This document shows, piece after piece, positions 37,201 to 49,500 of a stretch of 64,000 nt of DNA. Position numbers and translations under genes: made by a program. Source of the DNA: Takakia lepidozioides. Taxonomy: Eukaryota > Streptophyta > Takakiopsida > Takakiales > Takakiaceae. The stretch's first letter is position 1. Each line of letters opens with the position of its first letter. The stretch lies in contig CM060734.1 in the NCBI GenBank assembly GCA_030704615.1, forward strand, positions 44,344,042-44,408,041. Reading direction: 5' to 3'. The notes beneath the pieces are model-generated. The model had not been told where the DNA came from. It ran no database searches and saw only the letters and a program-made list of their open reading frames with translations.

Positions 37201-37534
37201 TGCACCAGTTTCTTCGACATAACTTTCTGCCTATATAAACTTGGTGTTGAATCGCTCTGAGCTGAATCGCTTTGGGTGTCAACATCGTTTTCCAAGACCT
37301 CACCATCTCTATCTTGTTTGCATCCCTGTAGAATAGCAGTCTTTTGAGGTAAGATAACCCAGTATGGAACAAGTGGAACCAGCTGAAATGCAACTCGTAA
37401 GCTACTGAGATAAAAGCAACATAAACTGTAAGCATTTCATTCATGGATTGAAAACACATCTTTGCCCTCTATGAGTAAGCTTCGATTCAAACAGACATCT
37501 TGCTGTGAGAGTAGAGAAAAGAACATCAAGGACT
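34269..37534. other. KNL2 3' flank to CAP-D2 3' end, no gene recognised
   Basis: About 3.2 kb between two convergent genes. From about 34537 on it belongs to the duplicated unit. It contains three related strings around ATCAATGGAAAGCGCTTC / GATACCATTGGAAAGCTC (about 35132, 35311 and 35410), but the ORFs are short and not conserved between the duplicate copies. Confidence 0.5.
36428..36446. promoter_or_regulatory. Telo-box-like TTTAGGG tandem
   Basis: TTTTAGGGTTTAGGGTTTA contains two plant-type telomere units. Single AAACCCTA boxes act in some plant promoters, but no gene starts nearby. The homologous place in the second unit (near 60630) lacks it. A chance or interstitial telomere-like run is as likely. 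Confidence 0.25.
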
Positions 37535-40500
37535 TCAAGGTGAGACCTTTTTACTGGGCAATCTGAGCTTTGATCGCATTCTGGAGACTGGCTGTGTAGA
37601 AAGGCTCTGGGTTCGCCCCTCAGTGCTCTTGCTTGCAAACCCATCCTCACGAAGGTCTTCTTCACTTTCTCTTTCAGTTCCACTTTCAGCCTGCTCTTCA
37701 ATCTCCCTTTGGCAACTGTCTCTTTCAACCTCAATTTCATTCCTTTCTGATTCAGAGTCGATCTCGAGCCTGAGATCCTCATCAGCCTCAATTTCTTGGA
37801 CTTGATTCTTGAACACTGCCCCTGCATATCCAACCTGGATATCATCATCCCTCTCCTTGTCAATATCACTGGCATGACTCTCATGTTCAATGTCGTCACC
37901 ACCATCTTCTTGGTCATTATCAATGGTTCTGTCAGCCGTCAATAGAGCCACAGTTCTATCTGCGCTGCCATTGTCCTCAACCCCTGCATCTGAAGCATCT
38001 GAGTTTTCTGCATCAGCTTCATCCTCTGTGACTGCACCTGCAATTCCCATGAAATCGTTTTCTTTCTCAGCTGTCAATAGTGTAACGGTTCTATATGGCA
38101 TGCAAATGCCCTCAACCCCTGCATCTGACGCATGTGCACTTTCCCCATCAGCTTCATCGTCAGTGACAAAACTTTCGGTTTCCATGGAATTATTTTCTTT
38201 CTCAGCTGCCAGTAGCGTAACAGTTCCATGTGCTCTGCCATTGTCCTCAACCCCTGTATCTGAAGCTTGTTTGCCTACACCATCAGATTCATCTTCTGTA
38301 ATTGAATCGTCACTGTCCATGGCATTGCCTTCTTTCTCCCCCATCTCTGCAACATGATACCATCAAGTGTGGTGTTATTGAAAGGATCCCAGGGAGAGCA
38401 ACACCAGTATGCTAAGAATTTGAAAGTCAATTTCACATACTCCCACATTTGCAGCTGAGAAAAACACAGGGCCACTATAGCTCTATAGTGGAAAAGATTT
38501 GCTGATGCATCCCAAAGATGAACAGAAGAATGATGCAGACCAGACTAGAGTTATGGCTACTAGGGTTGAAGGTTATGTACAACTAGGAGTGCCAAAGGGA
38601 CTGCATAACCAAAGCCTCAGATGCCAGATGGACCCGGAGAGGCAATGGTTTTTATCTTTGACTCTGGTTTTGTTTCCTCTCTCATGTTTTCTTCCATTTT
38701 GTCCCATAAGCTCTATGAGCTTTCTGCGGACGTTATAAAGCATCATTTCATTTCATTTTACTGTTTATCTGCATTCATCGACAACCATCAGCTTGCCTCT
38801 GTTTCCTTCATCCCCTTCCACACACAAGCTTCCCAAAACACAGTCATTGCAGTTACCAATCTCACTTGGATTTGTCTCCTCCATACAATTAGGATGCTCT
38901 CCACCAACTTCAGCCCCCTGCTCTGGATCACTATCTCCTAGGCCACCCTCCACTGGATGCACATTGCAAGATGGCACACTGTCAGAGGCACCATAGGAGC
39001 ACTGCTGGTGGGCCCGGGCGTTCTGCATTGCCAGATCATGTTCTTTCTTCTCCTCATGGCACTTGAGGATCTTGGCTTCAAAATCATCAGCGAATGCCTT
39101 GACGTCTGACTTAGCAAACTTCTTAGCCTGCCAGCACAGTTGAACTTGGAATAAGAACAAGCAGATGTCACTGGGGGTTGAGGCCATTGCTATCCTTAAG
39201 GAGAGATTACACATCCACAATGATCACATTAGATGTGAACAGGGGGTTTCAGCAATATTCAGGGAAACAATATTACCTTAGTGACGATGGTCTTGAAGTG
39301 CTCTACAACCTCGTGGTCTCCAAGAGCGTTCTGATATTTTGGAAAGAGATCATTTATCTTCTTCAGGCCCTTGTCAATGTAGGAGAGCTGGGCCAGGCAG
39401 TAAGCCAGGTCCCTCCATTGCTTGACATCTGCACAACAATCAAGGAAAAAATCACTCAGCTGCATGCCCAGTCGTAAGCATTTGAGCCCCAAATTGGCAG
39501 AGCAAAGGCTTCATACACGATCAGCACTTGGGCAATTCTCCAACAAGGTGGAAACTCACCAAATGTTCCTACGAAGCGAAGACACAGTTTTTCCAGAAGC
39601 CCCTCCTGTTGCTTGTCCTGTTTCACCAACGCTCCAGCAGGAGTTTAGGCTGAGGTAAATGTCAAAACTATCTGCGACTTGATGACCAGTGTAACTTCAA
39701 AAGATCTGTCGATATGCAGTAGGAAGACTATTAAGATGCCGATTATTGAATACAAGTTACATACGGAATAGATACACTAAAAGGCAAATGGATACTGACT
39801 GGACTAGTTAAAAGTATATACCACTCATGCAGGTATGATACATACCTTGGTGATGGCACCAATGAGAAAATGCATGATACTGCGGAAGGTGTCCTGTGGC
39901 AGATCCGGCTTACTGGAGAGGCGGCTTAAGATATCTGGCAGTAAGTTATAGATGGGATTGTTGCCTGGGAATCATCAAAGCTCAATCACTTAGTAGAACA
40001 CTCTTTGAGACAGTAGAACCAGGCTTCCACAAACAACCATCACTTCCTCAACAGAATGGAAGTACTTTTAGGTAGCTGATAGCTGTTTATCACCATAATT
40101 CAACCAGCAGGTTGATGAGCTCACCTTTTTTAGAAAGCTCAAGAATGAACAGCTTCACCAGATTCGCAATACGCTCATCCTCATCCTCCAACCGCAGCAC
40201 CATCTCACTGATATGTCCCTTCACCTGGCATAATGTATGTGTGTATGAATGAAATGAAATGAAATGAAATGGTGCTTTATAACGTCCGCGGAAATTTCGT
40301 AGAGCTTATGGGACAAAATGGAAGAAAACATGAGAGGAAACAAAACCAAAGCCAAGAATAAGAACTATTGTTCGAGTGATTGTCTAAGGGTGAAGGCCTC
40401 GTGCAGGTAAGCTGCCAAGCATTTCTGATCCTGATAGTGGAAGACTTCAGTGAGAGATTGGGTTCCACGGAATAAACAGTGGAATCCCCCGCGGATCTCG

Positions 40501-43500
40501 TAGTATAGAGGGCAATAGAAGAAGAAGTGTTCTTCAGTTTCAATTTCCCGGCTGCGCCCTGTGCAAGCTGGACATAGGCGGTCCTCCCGTTGCAGGCTTT
40601 CCCATCTGCCAGTCTCTATCCGTAGGTTGTGGGAACCCACCCTGAACCGCCCCAATGCCCTCAGGAGATAAAGATGCCGAAAGGTAATTGGGCCTCAAGA
40701 TTCTATCATCTCGGAGCACCAAGAATGTCTCTCAACAGAAGTGGAGCTTTGTCGTGAGATTGGGTAGCTTCCAAGTTCTCTTGATATGTAATTCCATAAG
40801 CTCTCTCCCAATGAGTCTGTTGCGGTCCTGTCTGGATGTGATGAATGAAAGGAGATTCCACGCTAATCATAGAGAGTTGGTGCCATGATTGTCAAATCCA
40901 TGGCTAGTAATCCTGTTCCTTTGACACTTCTATTGCCCCTCTGACCACATTCATACATTGTGAAGATGATCAAGAGAATGAAAGGGGGACTAGTAGTACC
41001 TTGACCATATCATTAAGAATGAGATGAGTGAGGACTAGCACTGAGTTTTTGCGCACTCTCTGACAGGAGTCACTTAGGCGTTCATACATGTGCTCTGTCC
41101 ACGGCTCCAGTAGGTTTGGGAACCGGATGGCCAGATCACCCATGGCAATAATACAGTTTGACCGCACTGCTGCCTCACCTGAGTTTTGAGCCACTGTGAA
41201 CAGAATCTGCAGGTTTCTTTCACTGCATGATATGAACAAAGACATCCCCACAAGTGTGTTAGTGAAGGTTAGCTTTTGATTCTATTGAGTGGCAATGTCT
41301 ATCATGCTTGAAAGCCTTTCCCGGGCTAATTCATTTCAGTAGAATTGACTTAGTACATCTTACTTTTTTCCTCTCCTCTTTCTAGTGTGAACACTAGAAT
41401 TGCAGCAGTCGGAGAGAAGAGCAGACCAGAAATTGGCATCGATGACCATTAGCTTGCACAGAGCCATCATAGCTGAAGACCGCAACCGTGGATACTGGTT
41501 ATCATCACCACACACCCACACAGTTAGTTAGCACAATTTGGAACCAGGTATTAAGTGAGGCACTGCCTAAACAACTAAGGAAGAAATTAGATCACAATCT
41601 CAATTGATAGGGACTCGCAGCACCTGTTGCATCAGGGCTCCATTCCGACAGATTTTGGCCACTACGGGTGAAATGGCAGCAACAAGAAACTGCTGATTTG
41701 TTTTATTAGTCACAATCTCTGACTCAGCTTTCTCAAGTAACCCATCCAGCCTTGCATCTTCTGACGCCGCCATCCCCAATTCTGCATTGATGCTTTCGTC
41801 CTGTAATGCAAGAGATCATTGTTCCTTGCTATATACAACATTCCTCAATCTGCCCCACAGAACCTCAGTTAGAGGTAATTGAAATTGAAACCCCACACAC
41901 ACATGCCTCCCCACTTTGTGAGACTACTTACTGAAAGTACTCCTGCACAACTCTGAGACAGCAGAAGACAGAAAGATAGGGAATCTATTCAGTTGATCAG
42001 CCGAGTTCCAAAAGGAACTCTTGTTGATCAAATGTCACAAGACAAAAGGGGGGCCCCCAACAACAAGCCACCGCAACCATGAAACTACCATTCAACTATG
42101 AGACGGAACGGCTCACAGAGATTTGCTGCAAGGCATCTCTGATCCTCATAATGGACCACCTCTCTAACGAAGTGAAAGAAACTTAGTATAAGTGTCCAGA
42201 GAGCCAATGGAGAGAAGACAGGAAATGGTACTTTCTAGCATCTGCACGAAGCTCAAAGAGGTTAAGGGACAAAGAGGAATGAAAGAAATGGTACTTCATA
42301 ACGTCCCACAGGAAGCTCAAAGACCTTATGGGACAAGAGGAAGAAATAAAATGAAGTGGAACTTTATAATGTTTGCAGAAAGCCCAAAGAGCTTATGGGA
42401 CAAAAGGAAAGCAAGAAAGGATAAAAGACAGAGTGAAGCCAGAAGCAGCCCAGAAGCAAGAAACAAGAAAGGGGCCACAAACAGCCCAAAAGCAACTGAA
42501 GCTCAAGGGATGTTCTAAGAGTCAACGCTTCATTCAGGTAAGCTGCCAATCTTATCTGATCCTCATAATGGAAGACCTCCGTGAGGGATTGGCTGTCCCA
42601 GAATAGACAGGTGAATCTCTGACGGATTTCATAGTATAAAGGGCAGTGAAAGAAGAAATGTTCTTCACTGTCAATTTCCCTGTAGTACCCACCACAAGCG
42701 GGGCATAGGTGATCATCACGTTGCAAAAAGAATGGTATATCACAGACTTTACCTTTGGTGTGACAAGAGATTGCGATGACAACTTTGCAGGGAGACCTGT
42801 CGCCTGGATGTCAGCCACATCTGCAGCAGCATTGGCTGTGTCTCCAATTTGTTTCCGCAGTTTTTGCACACATGATTCAATGTACACCAAATGCTTCAGT
42901 GCCACATGGGATACTGCAAACAGAAAACGGCTGAGAATGGATGCCTTAGTGTCGAGAGAGGTAGGTGGCTCCAATACTCCAGTTTCCAAGTCTGCCAGAT
43001 TTCCAGGTGGAGACCCACCAAAACTCTTTGGAGTCCTTGCAAACAGCAACTGGGAAAATTTGACAAGCAGGGCCGATGAGAAAGTTTCGGGGGTGGGATG
43101 AAGAACATAAATGGCATTGATGGCTTGCTCGGCAGCTGCGTACCAGCTCTCCTCAGGTAGCCCTGGTCACAAAATGATTGCAACAGAGCAACAAGCATTG
43201 TGATTGGTCAATTATGAACGAGAAACCTATTTCACTTTAGGCTGCTTATAGACATCTGAGATACTACCACAGGCTTTTTCCAGGTGGGCCTAATGGCAAC
43301 AGCAATACACTCAATGAATCTGAATCATCGAAGTGGATTCAAAGCATATGGTAGGGTCAATGTTTCTGTTTGGAAGTATTGACAGACTTGTCAGTGGTAC
43401 ATTTGCAACTCACTTCATCGTAGACCCTCTGCAGAGCCTGTCATGATAAAGTGGTTCATGTATACTTCAACAAAATTGTGCTGGGAACGCTTTTCAGTAT

Positions 43501-46500
43501 TCTCCTACCAGACCTGGAAATCAACATTGCTTAAGTAGTGAAAGCTTAGTGCTCATTCATACAGCACCAGCCCTATAGTCATCAAAAGTTGTTTGCTTCT
43601 CAACACATCATCCAACTCAAGGAGTAACCTGCCACACCTGGCATCCAAGCTAAACGATGTGTAAAAGATCGAGTAACTCACACAACTATATGCTCGCTCA
43701 AAAACCTTGCAGGAATGTAAGTACCCACCTGGCCCTGTGACCAAACTTGACAAGATACTAAATATCTTGTGGCTGGAAGAAAGGCTTGCACGGTCGTCAT
43801 GAGACAGACGCTGGAGTGCGATGCATGCAAATCTTGCAAGCAAGGGGTCTTCTTTGGCACGTCGGCCAAGCCCAATATCCATCACACTCTGCAAGTGGGA
43901 ACTCAGAATCTGGGGTTGGGATTTGGCCGCCATACACAAAATAACAAGGGCCCCACGGCTTCTCTGGGGTGTTGCATCAGATGCATCGAATGTGAAGTAG
44001 TTCCAGAGAGCCGACACCTGCAAGAGAGCCATTGAGGTCTAAGAATGAGACAATGCCTCATTCACTTTATTCATGACATGCATCTCCGTTTGACAACTCA
44101 AAGCCGAGAAATGAAATGGTACTTTCTAACATCCAAGGAGTTATGTCCGATCAGGAAATGAAATGAAATGACATGGTGCTTTATAACGTCCGCAGAAAGC
44201 TCATAGAGCTTATGGGACAAAATGGAAGAAAACATGAGAGAGGAACAAATCCAGAACCCAAGAATAAGAACTAATGTTCTAGCGATTGTCTAAGGGTGAA
44301 GGCCTCGTGCAGGTAGGCTGCCAAGCATTTTTTATCCTCATAGTGGAAGACATCAGTGAGAGTTTGGGTTCCACTGAATAAACAGTGGAATCTCCCACGG
44401 ATCTCGTAGTATAGAGGGCAGTAGAAGAAGAAGTGTTCTTCAGTTTCAATTTCCTGGCTGCGCCCTATGCAAGCTAGCAATGATTATCCTAATTCCAAGG
44501 TCCATTGGTTACAAAAACACAGAAAGTAGAGAGCTATGATTAGAACAAGTCTCATAGAAACCTATAGTTACACTTTGAGGGTGAGAGAGAAGTACTGTGT
44601 CCAAGGAGAGGTTCCCCTTGTCTGTGAACTTGCTCACAAGTGCTTCAATGGAGGTAAGGTCCCCGATGCTGGCATCCAAAGTCAGGTTTAAAAGGGTCAA
44701 TGCAGTCTCTGATGCGCTTTGCCTCAGGTATATAGTGATGAAGGCTCCCTCAACTGCCTCAAATACACTTTTTTCTTGTGAGAATACCTGCAATAATCCA
44801 AGGAAAAGAACTGATCGTTACAGGAATTTGACTTGGGGTGTATTTGACTAGGTTGTGTATGGGGGGTCAACTATGCCAAGGGAAGTTGCAAACTTACAAG
44901 AGAAAGTTTAAAACATCCACAGGCTCCCCAGACTTAAATGTAATTGAAGGGACAAAGTAGAACAACATTAAACTACATCATCAGACTGTAAACATTGACA
45001 AAGTGACTCAAGGTAAGCTACCGAGAACTTCTGGTCCTTCAAGCTGAAGCCTTCAGCCACATACAGAAAATGTAATGGTTCTTTGTAATGTCTGCAAAAA
45101 TCTCAAAGAGCTAATGGGAAAAAGTAGCCCATGAGGCAAGGACCGAAGAAAACACGAATACCACATTATAAGACACCAAGAAGTGTCCCATGCAGGTAAG
45201 CTGCCAAGAAAGTCATCTTATGATGTCCCAGGCTTATGGCAAAGCAGGATACAAGAAAAATGTTGACCTCTCATCAAGCAGCCAAAAACATTCATTGAAC
45301 TTCTATTGAAGAGCCTTGTGTAAACTGCCAGGTATTTCTGGCCCACATAATGAAAAACTTCAGTGGGGGAATAGATGTCCCCGAATAGACCACACTGGAT
45401 CTCATGTGGAAATGAAATGAACTGATACTTTAGAACATCCACGGAAAGCTCAAAGAGCTTATGGAGCGAGAAAGCATGAAACAAGCATGACAGAGGAACC
45501 CTCCACAAGCAGCCCAAAAACACCTATTGTTCAAGCGATTGCCGAGGAGTCAATGCTCATGCAGACATGCTACTAAGCATTTCCGATCCTTGTAATGGAA
45601 AACTTCTTTCAGCGACTAGGTGCCTCAGAATAGACAATAGAATCTCCCACAGATCTCATGGTAGAGAGGACAGTGAAAGACATCTTGCTTGCATCTCTCA
45701 GAGACTATTGGCTGTTGATTCATTCAAGATAAGCTTAATTCCCACCTACCAGTCTCTATCCGCAGAAGGCCACTCTAAACCTCTCCAATGCCCTCAGAAG
45801 AGAGGGAAATGAAATAGTACTTTATAACGCCCGCAGAAAGCTCAAAGGGCTTATGGGACAAAATGGAAAAAACAAGAGAGGGAGGTAGAGCTGAAGACAG
45901 GTAATTTGGCTGCACAATTCTATCATCATGGAGGATGTCTCCTGACAGAAAGAATTTTAGTTGTCCAAGGGGAACAAGTAAATAACAGAATGACAGAAAA
46001 ACCAAACATTACAACCACAGAACCTAAATAGCCACCATTTGGATCCTCTGTCAAGGACAGAAGAGAAGATTGGAGGATAATAAAGATAACATCAATCACC
46101 AGTGGCAGCATCTTTCGAAGGCAAGCTTCAGCACCGTCAACTTCGAACTGGCGAGCAAGGATCAACAGCTGGATTGTGTGCTTCACATCATCTGGGGATG
46201 ATGAAGCCAGCAGTTGTCTTAACACATCCAAGGTCCCTGCAATACACCTTGCAAATTGCAGCCCAGCCTCCAATGAGGCCACAAGAGCTCGGGTTTGCTC
46301 CAGTCCCCCTAAATCCGCTGCAAAGAGGCCATTTGGGATAGTGTCTGGTTGTACCTGCAATGAGGAAGTCACTGCGACTTGATTGTGGATGTGACGTTCA
46401 AGCAGAAACAGTGTTCTGTCAAACCCTTCCAATGATCATACACATCTGTTTAAGGAATGCTTACTCAGTATATCAGCGTAGAAAATGCACCCAATCAAAT

Positions 46501-49500
46501 GGTACCAAGTTATGTGACAAAAGGTCTAGTCTCAAATCTCAGCACCAGCAGTTAGTTGTCAAACCTGAGAGGGACCGCTGTCATCATACTGTGTACCCAT
46601 ATCCTCCAGGATATTTGCATTCACATCTCCATTCTCAAGATCAACACTGGTATTCCCTGTTCTTCCATCACTCATGTCACTGTCATGTCCTTCATCCAAC
46701 TGAGATACGCCCTCTCTATTGAGAGAGGCATTTGCCAACTCCATCCCTTGCAACTTCACCTTGTATTGTTCAAGTGTGGCATCAAACGGCGCTGCCCGGA
46801 GACTGGGACCAAATGGATTGTAGTGAAGTAGTGTGGTAAGCAATTGAAGAGCACTCTTTCTCACTAAGCTTGCTTTGTCTTCAAGCCTACCAGCTCCAAT
46901 TTTGGCAACAAGGTTCCAAAGCCCAATGGAAACAGCACTCTCCTGACATAGGCTTGCCCATGTTTGAAGAACTTTGCTACGAGTATAGTGACTCTTATCC
47001 CTTACACGCTCTAGTAGAAGATCCAGCATACCCTGTTGCGCGAAATCAAATCAATGAGTGTCAGTCATTCCGGGCACATTTGGAAACTGTTATACAATTC
47101 CTGTCACACCTAGCAGCACTCAATCTCCTGCAACAAAATGCATATACACAAGACTACATTCCAGATACATGTCTGGCAGACTCAGGTAAGCTTTAATTAA
47201 AGATCCATTCACTTCTTGGTCGAGATCTTTAATTGATGATATTGCGAGAAGGAAGACAGAAAGAAAAGAAAAGAAAAGAAATGGAACTTCATAACGTCCA
47301 CAAGGGGACTAAATGGAGCATAAAACTCCGGAAGAGTTTCCTCACCTGCTTGCTGCGCAGCCGTGCCATTTGATCACCAATAGCATTCTCAATGGAAGGT
47401 TCTTCACTATATTTTGTGATAAGCTTACCAATCACTTGCACAAGGGCATTCCTCATTTTATGAGCCTTGCCATCCAGGTGTGGAATAATGACACTCAGAT
47501 TCACAGCCATGAGCTTTGGCTGGCGGTCAGCCATAGCAACAAGGAAGTCACCTACATTCTCTGCACCTGAACCGTCATGAGCAAAATCCTCTGGGTTGAT
47601 ATGCCCGATTTCCTGTAGAACAGCCACAGCCAGGCTGCCACAATGATACTTCTCCTCAGCCAGGGCCACCAGATCCGCGAGGTGTACAGACAGGTGATCG
47701 TACTGGTGTAGTAGATTCACAATTGCTGATGTGACTGGCACTACGTATTTGTATTTTGCAGCACATGCAGCCACAATGTTGCAGAGAGCTTCTTTGAGCT
47801 CCTTCTGTTTCAAATGGGAGGGGTTCTCCAGCAGTGATAATGCGACCCTGGCATTAACAGCATATCCTTCCATCAGTACACCGTTGGAAATAGGATACAA
47901 TGTCATTATCAACTGACATGAAAATGCCTTACCATGTGGTTGACTTTCAGTTGTACAGCACTAGACACTGCTGTCACAACCATGGAATATCTCCAATTCA
48001 AGTGATGCATGCATGTGTCTAATGGGAGGCATTGTTCGCCTCTCCTTGCATGTTTCCTCACGCCCCAAGATAGAGCTCAGTTACTGGGTGTTTTGAACCT
48101 ATTAGCATATGTACACACCCACCCAAGGAAAATACCCAGCCCCAACGACTGCCTGCATCCCCATTCCACCCCCACTGTCCACCGTAAAGCATGTCGATGG
48201 ATAGAACCAGACCAACAGAGAGAACAACCACTTCAGAGAGATGAGGAAGCAAGTATTTACAGACTTCACAAATAGATAGGTCAAATGATCTTGCATTAAA
48301 CAGGCAACAGTAGAACCCTGCTCTACTCTGGATTCAGTGAGAAACAGATACTTCAGGTGGTGGACCGACTGCCACTATAATACTTACATTGACAATCCTG
48401 CCATCCAAGAGCGTAACATCTCTGGTCCTTTCTGTTCTATAAATTCTTTTTTTCCATCATGATTTCATTCTTTTCTTCTTTTGGGTTCTGGATTTGTTCC
48501 TCTCTCATGTTTTCTTCCATTTTGTCCCATAAGCTCTATGAGCTTTCCGCGGACGTTATAAAGCACCATTTCATTTCATTTCCCATAAGCTTTTTGAGCT
48601 TTCTGCGGACGCTATAAAGAACCATTTCATTTCTTTCCTTTTTTTCCAAGAAAGGTTAGTTACATGACTCACATAGCAAAGAAGGCAACCAGACCATCTT
48701 CTGGCTGAGACATTGAATATAGTCGTTGAAGGTCGACTTGCAATGCAGTGGCAAGTAGACCAACAATGCGGGTCTTATGAATATCCCAGTTCCACTCTGT
48801 AGCCACATGCTTCTTCCGCGACTGCTTCTGCATACATACCATAGTCACCACCTTTCAGGGTTTAAATGTCATAATAATCTAATGACTTCTCAAACTAGTT
48901 TCTGAACTTCCTCATTCCAGCATGAATTTTTCAGGTTGGTGGTTGTAGATAAGCATAGTAGCCCAACTGAATTGCTTATTGTTCAGTGATTTTGGGATTG
49001 TAGAAGAGTATTCTCAAGTATGTTATCACAACAACTTGAGGATCAATTCTTTATTTCGAAGATTTGACAGTCACCGATCCCGTCTTATTTTGCACTTTCA
49101 GAATGTGAATTTCGTGGCTCAAAGTATTTACTGTGGCTGGAGGTAATATGACATCCACTTACCCACCTTCCCACTGTGGGCTTTCTCCGCTGGGCCTCGT
49201 CCTCCGGTCTCCTCCAAAACAAGAAGTGAGTGCAAGAGGTAGGCATAGATTTTGAGTGCGTTTCGATGTGACTGGACTTGCTCCCACATGTACATGGCAT
49301 CCTCATGGGAGTCCCCAGCAGTGAAGGAGAGTGCCAAAATGGAGGGATTGAGCACTGCAAAATTGGAGCAGAGGCTTTCAATGAAGATGCCTTTTGCGGT
49401 TGGTCCTAATGAAGCAAAACCCCTGTCATTCAGCCAACAGCAACTAGCATCAGATACTCTGGAGTGTACAATTACAAGACACAAATGGACTTGTTGCCCT

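Noticed and set aside
37441-37923. Minus-strand 160-aa and plus-strand 155-aa ORFs over the CAP-D2 last exon
   Set aside because: Alternative frames of the acidic exon. The same shadows appear at 61513-62264, and the spliced CAP-D2 frame explains the sequence.
42192-42518. Plus-strand 108-aa charged ORF
   Set aside because: It is the antisense reading of a LINE 3' end with repeated 3' modules.
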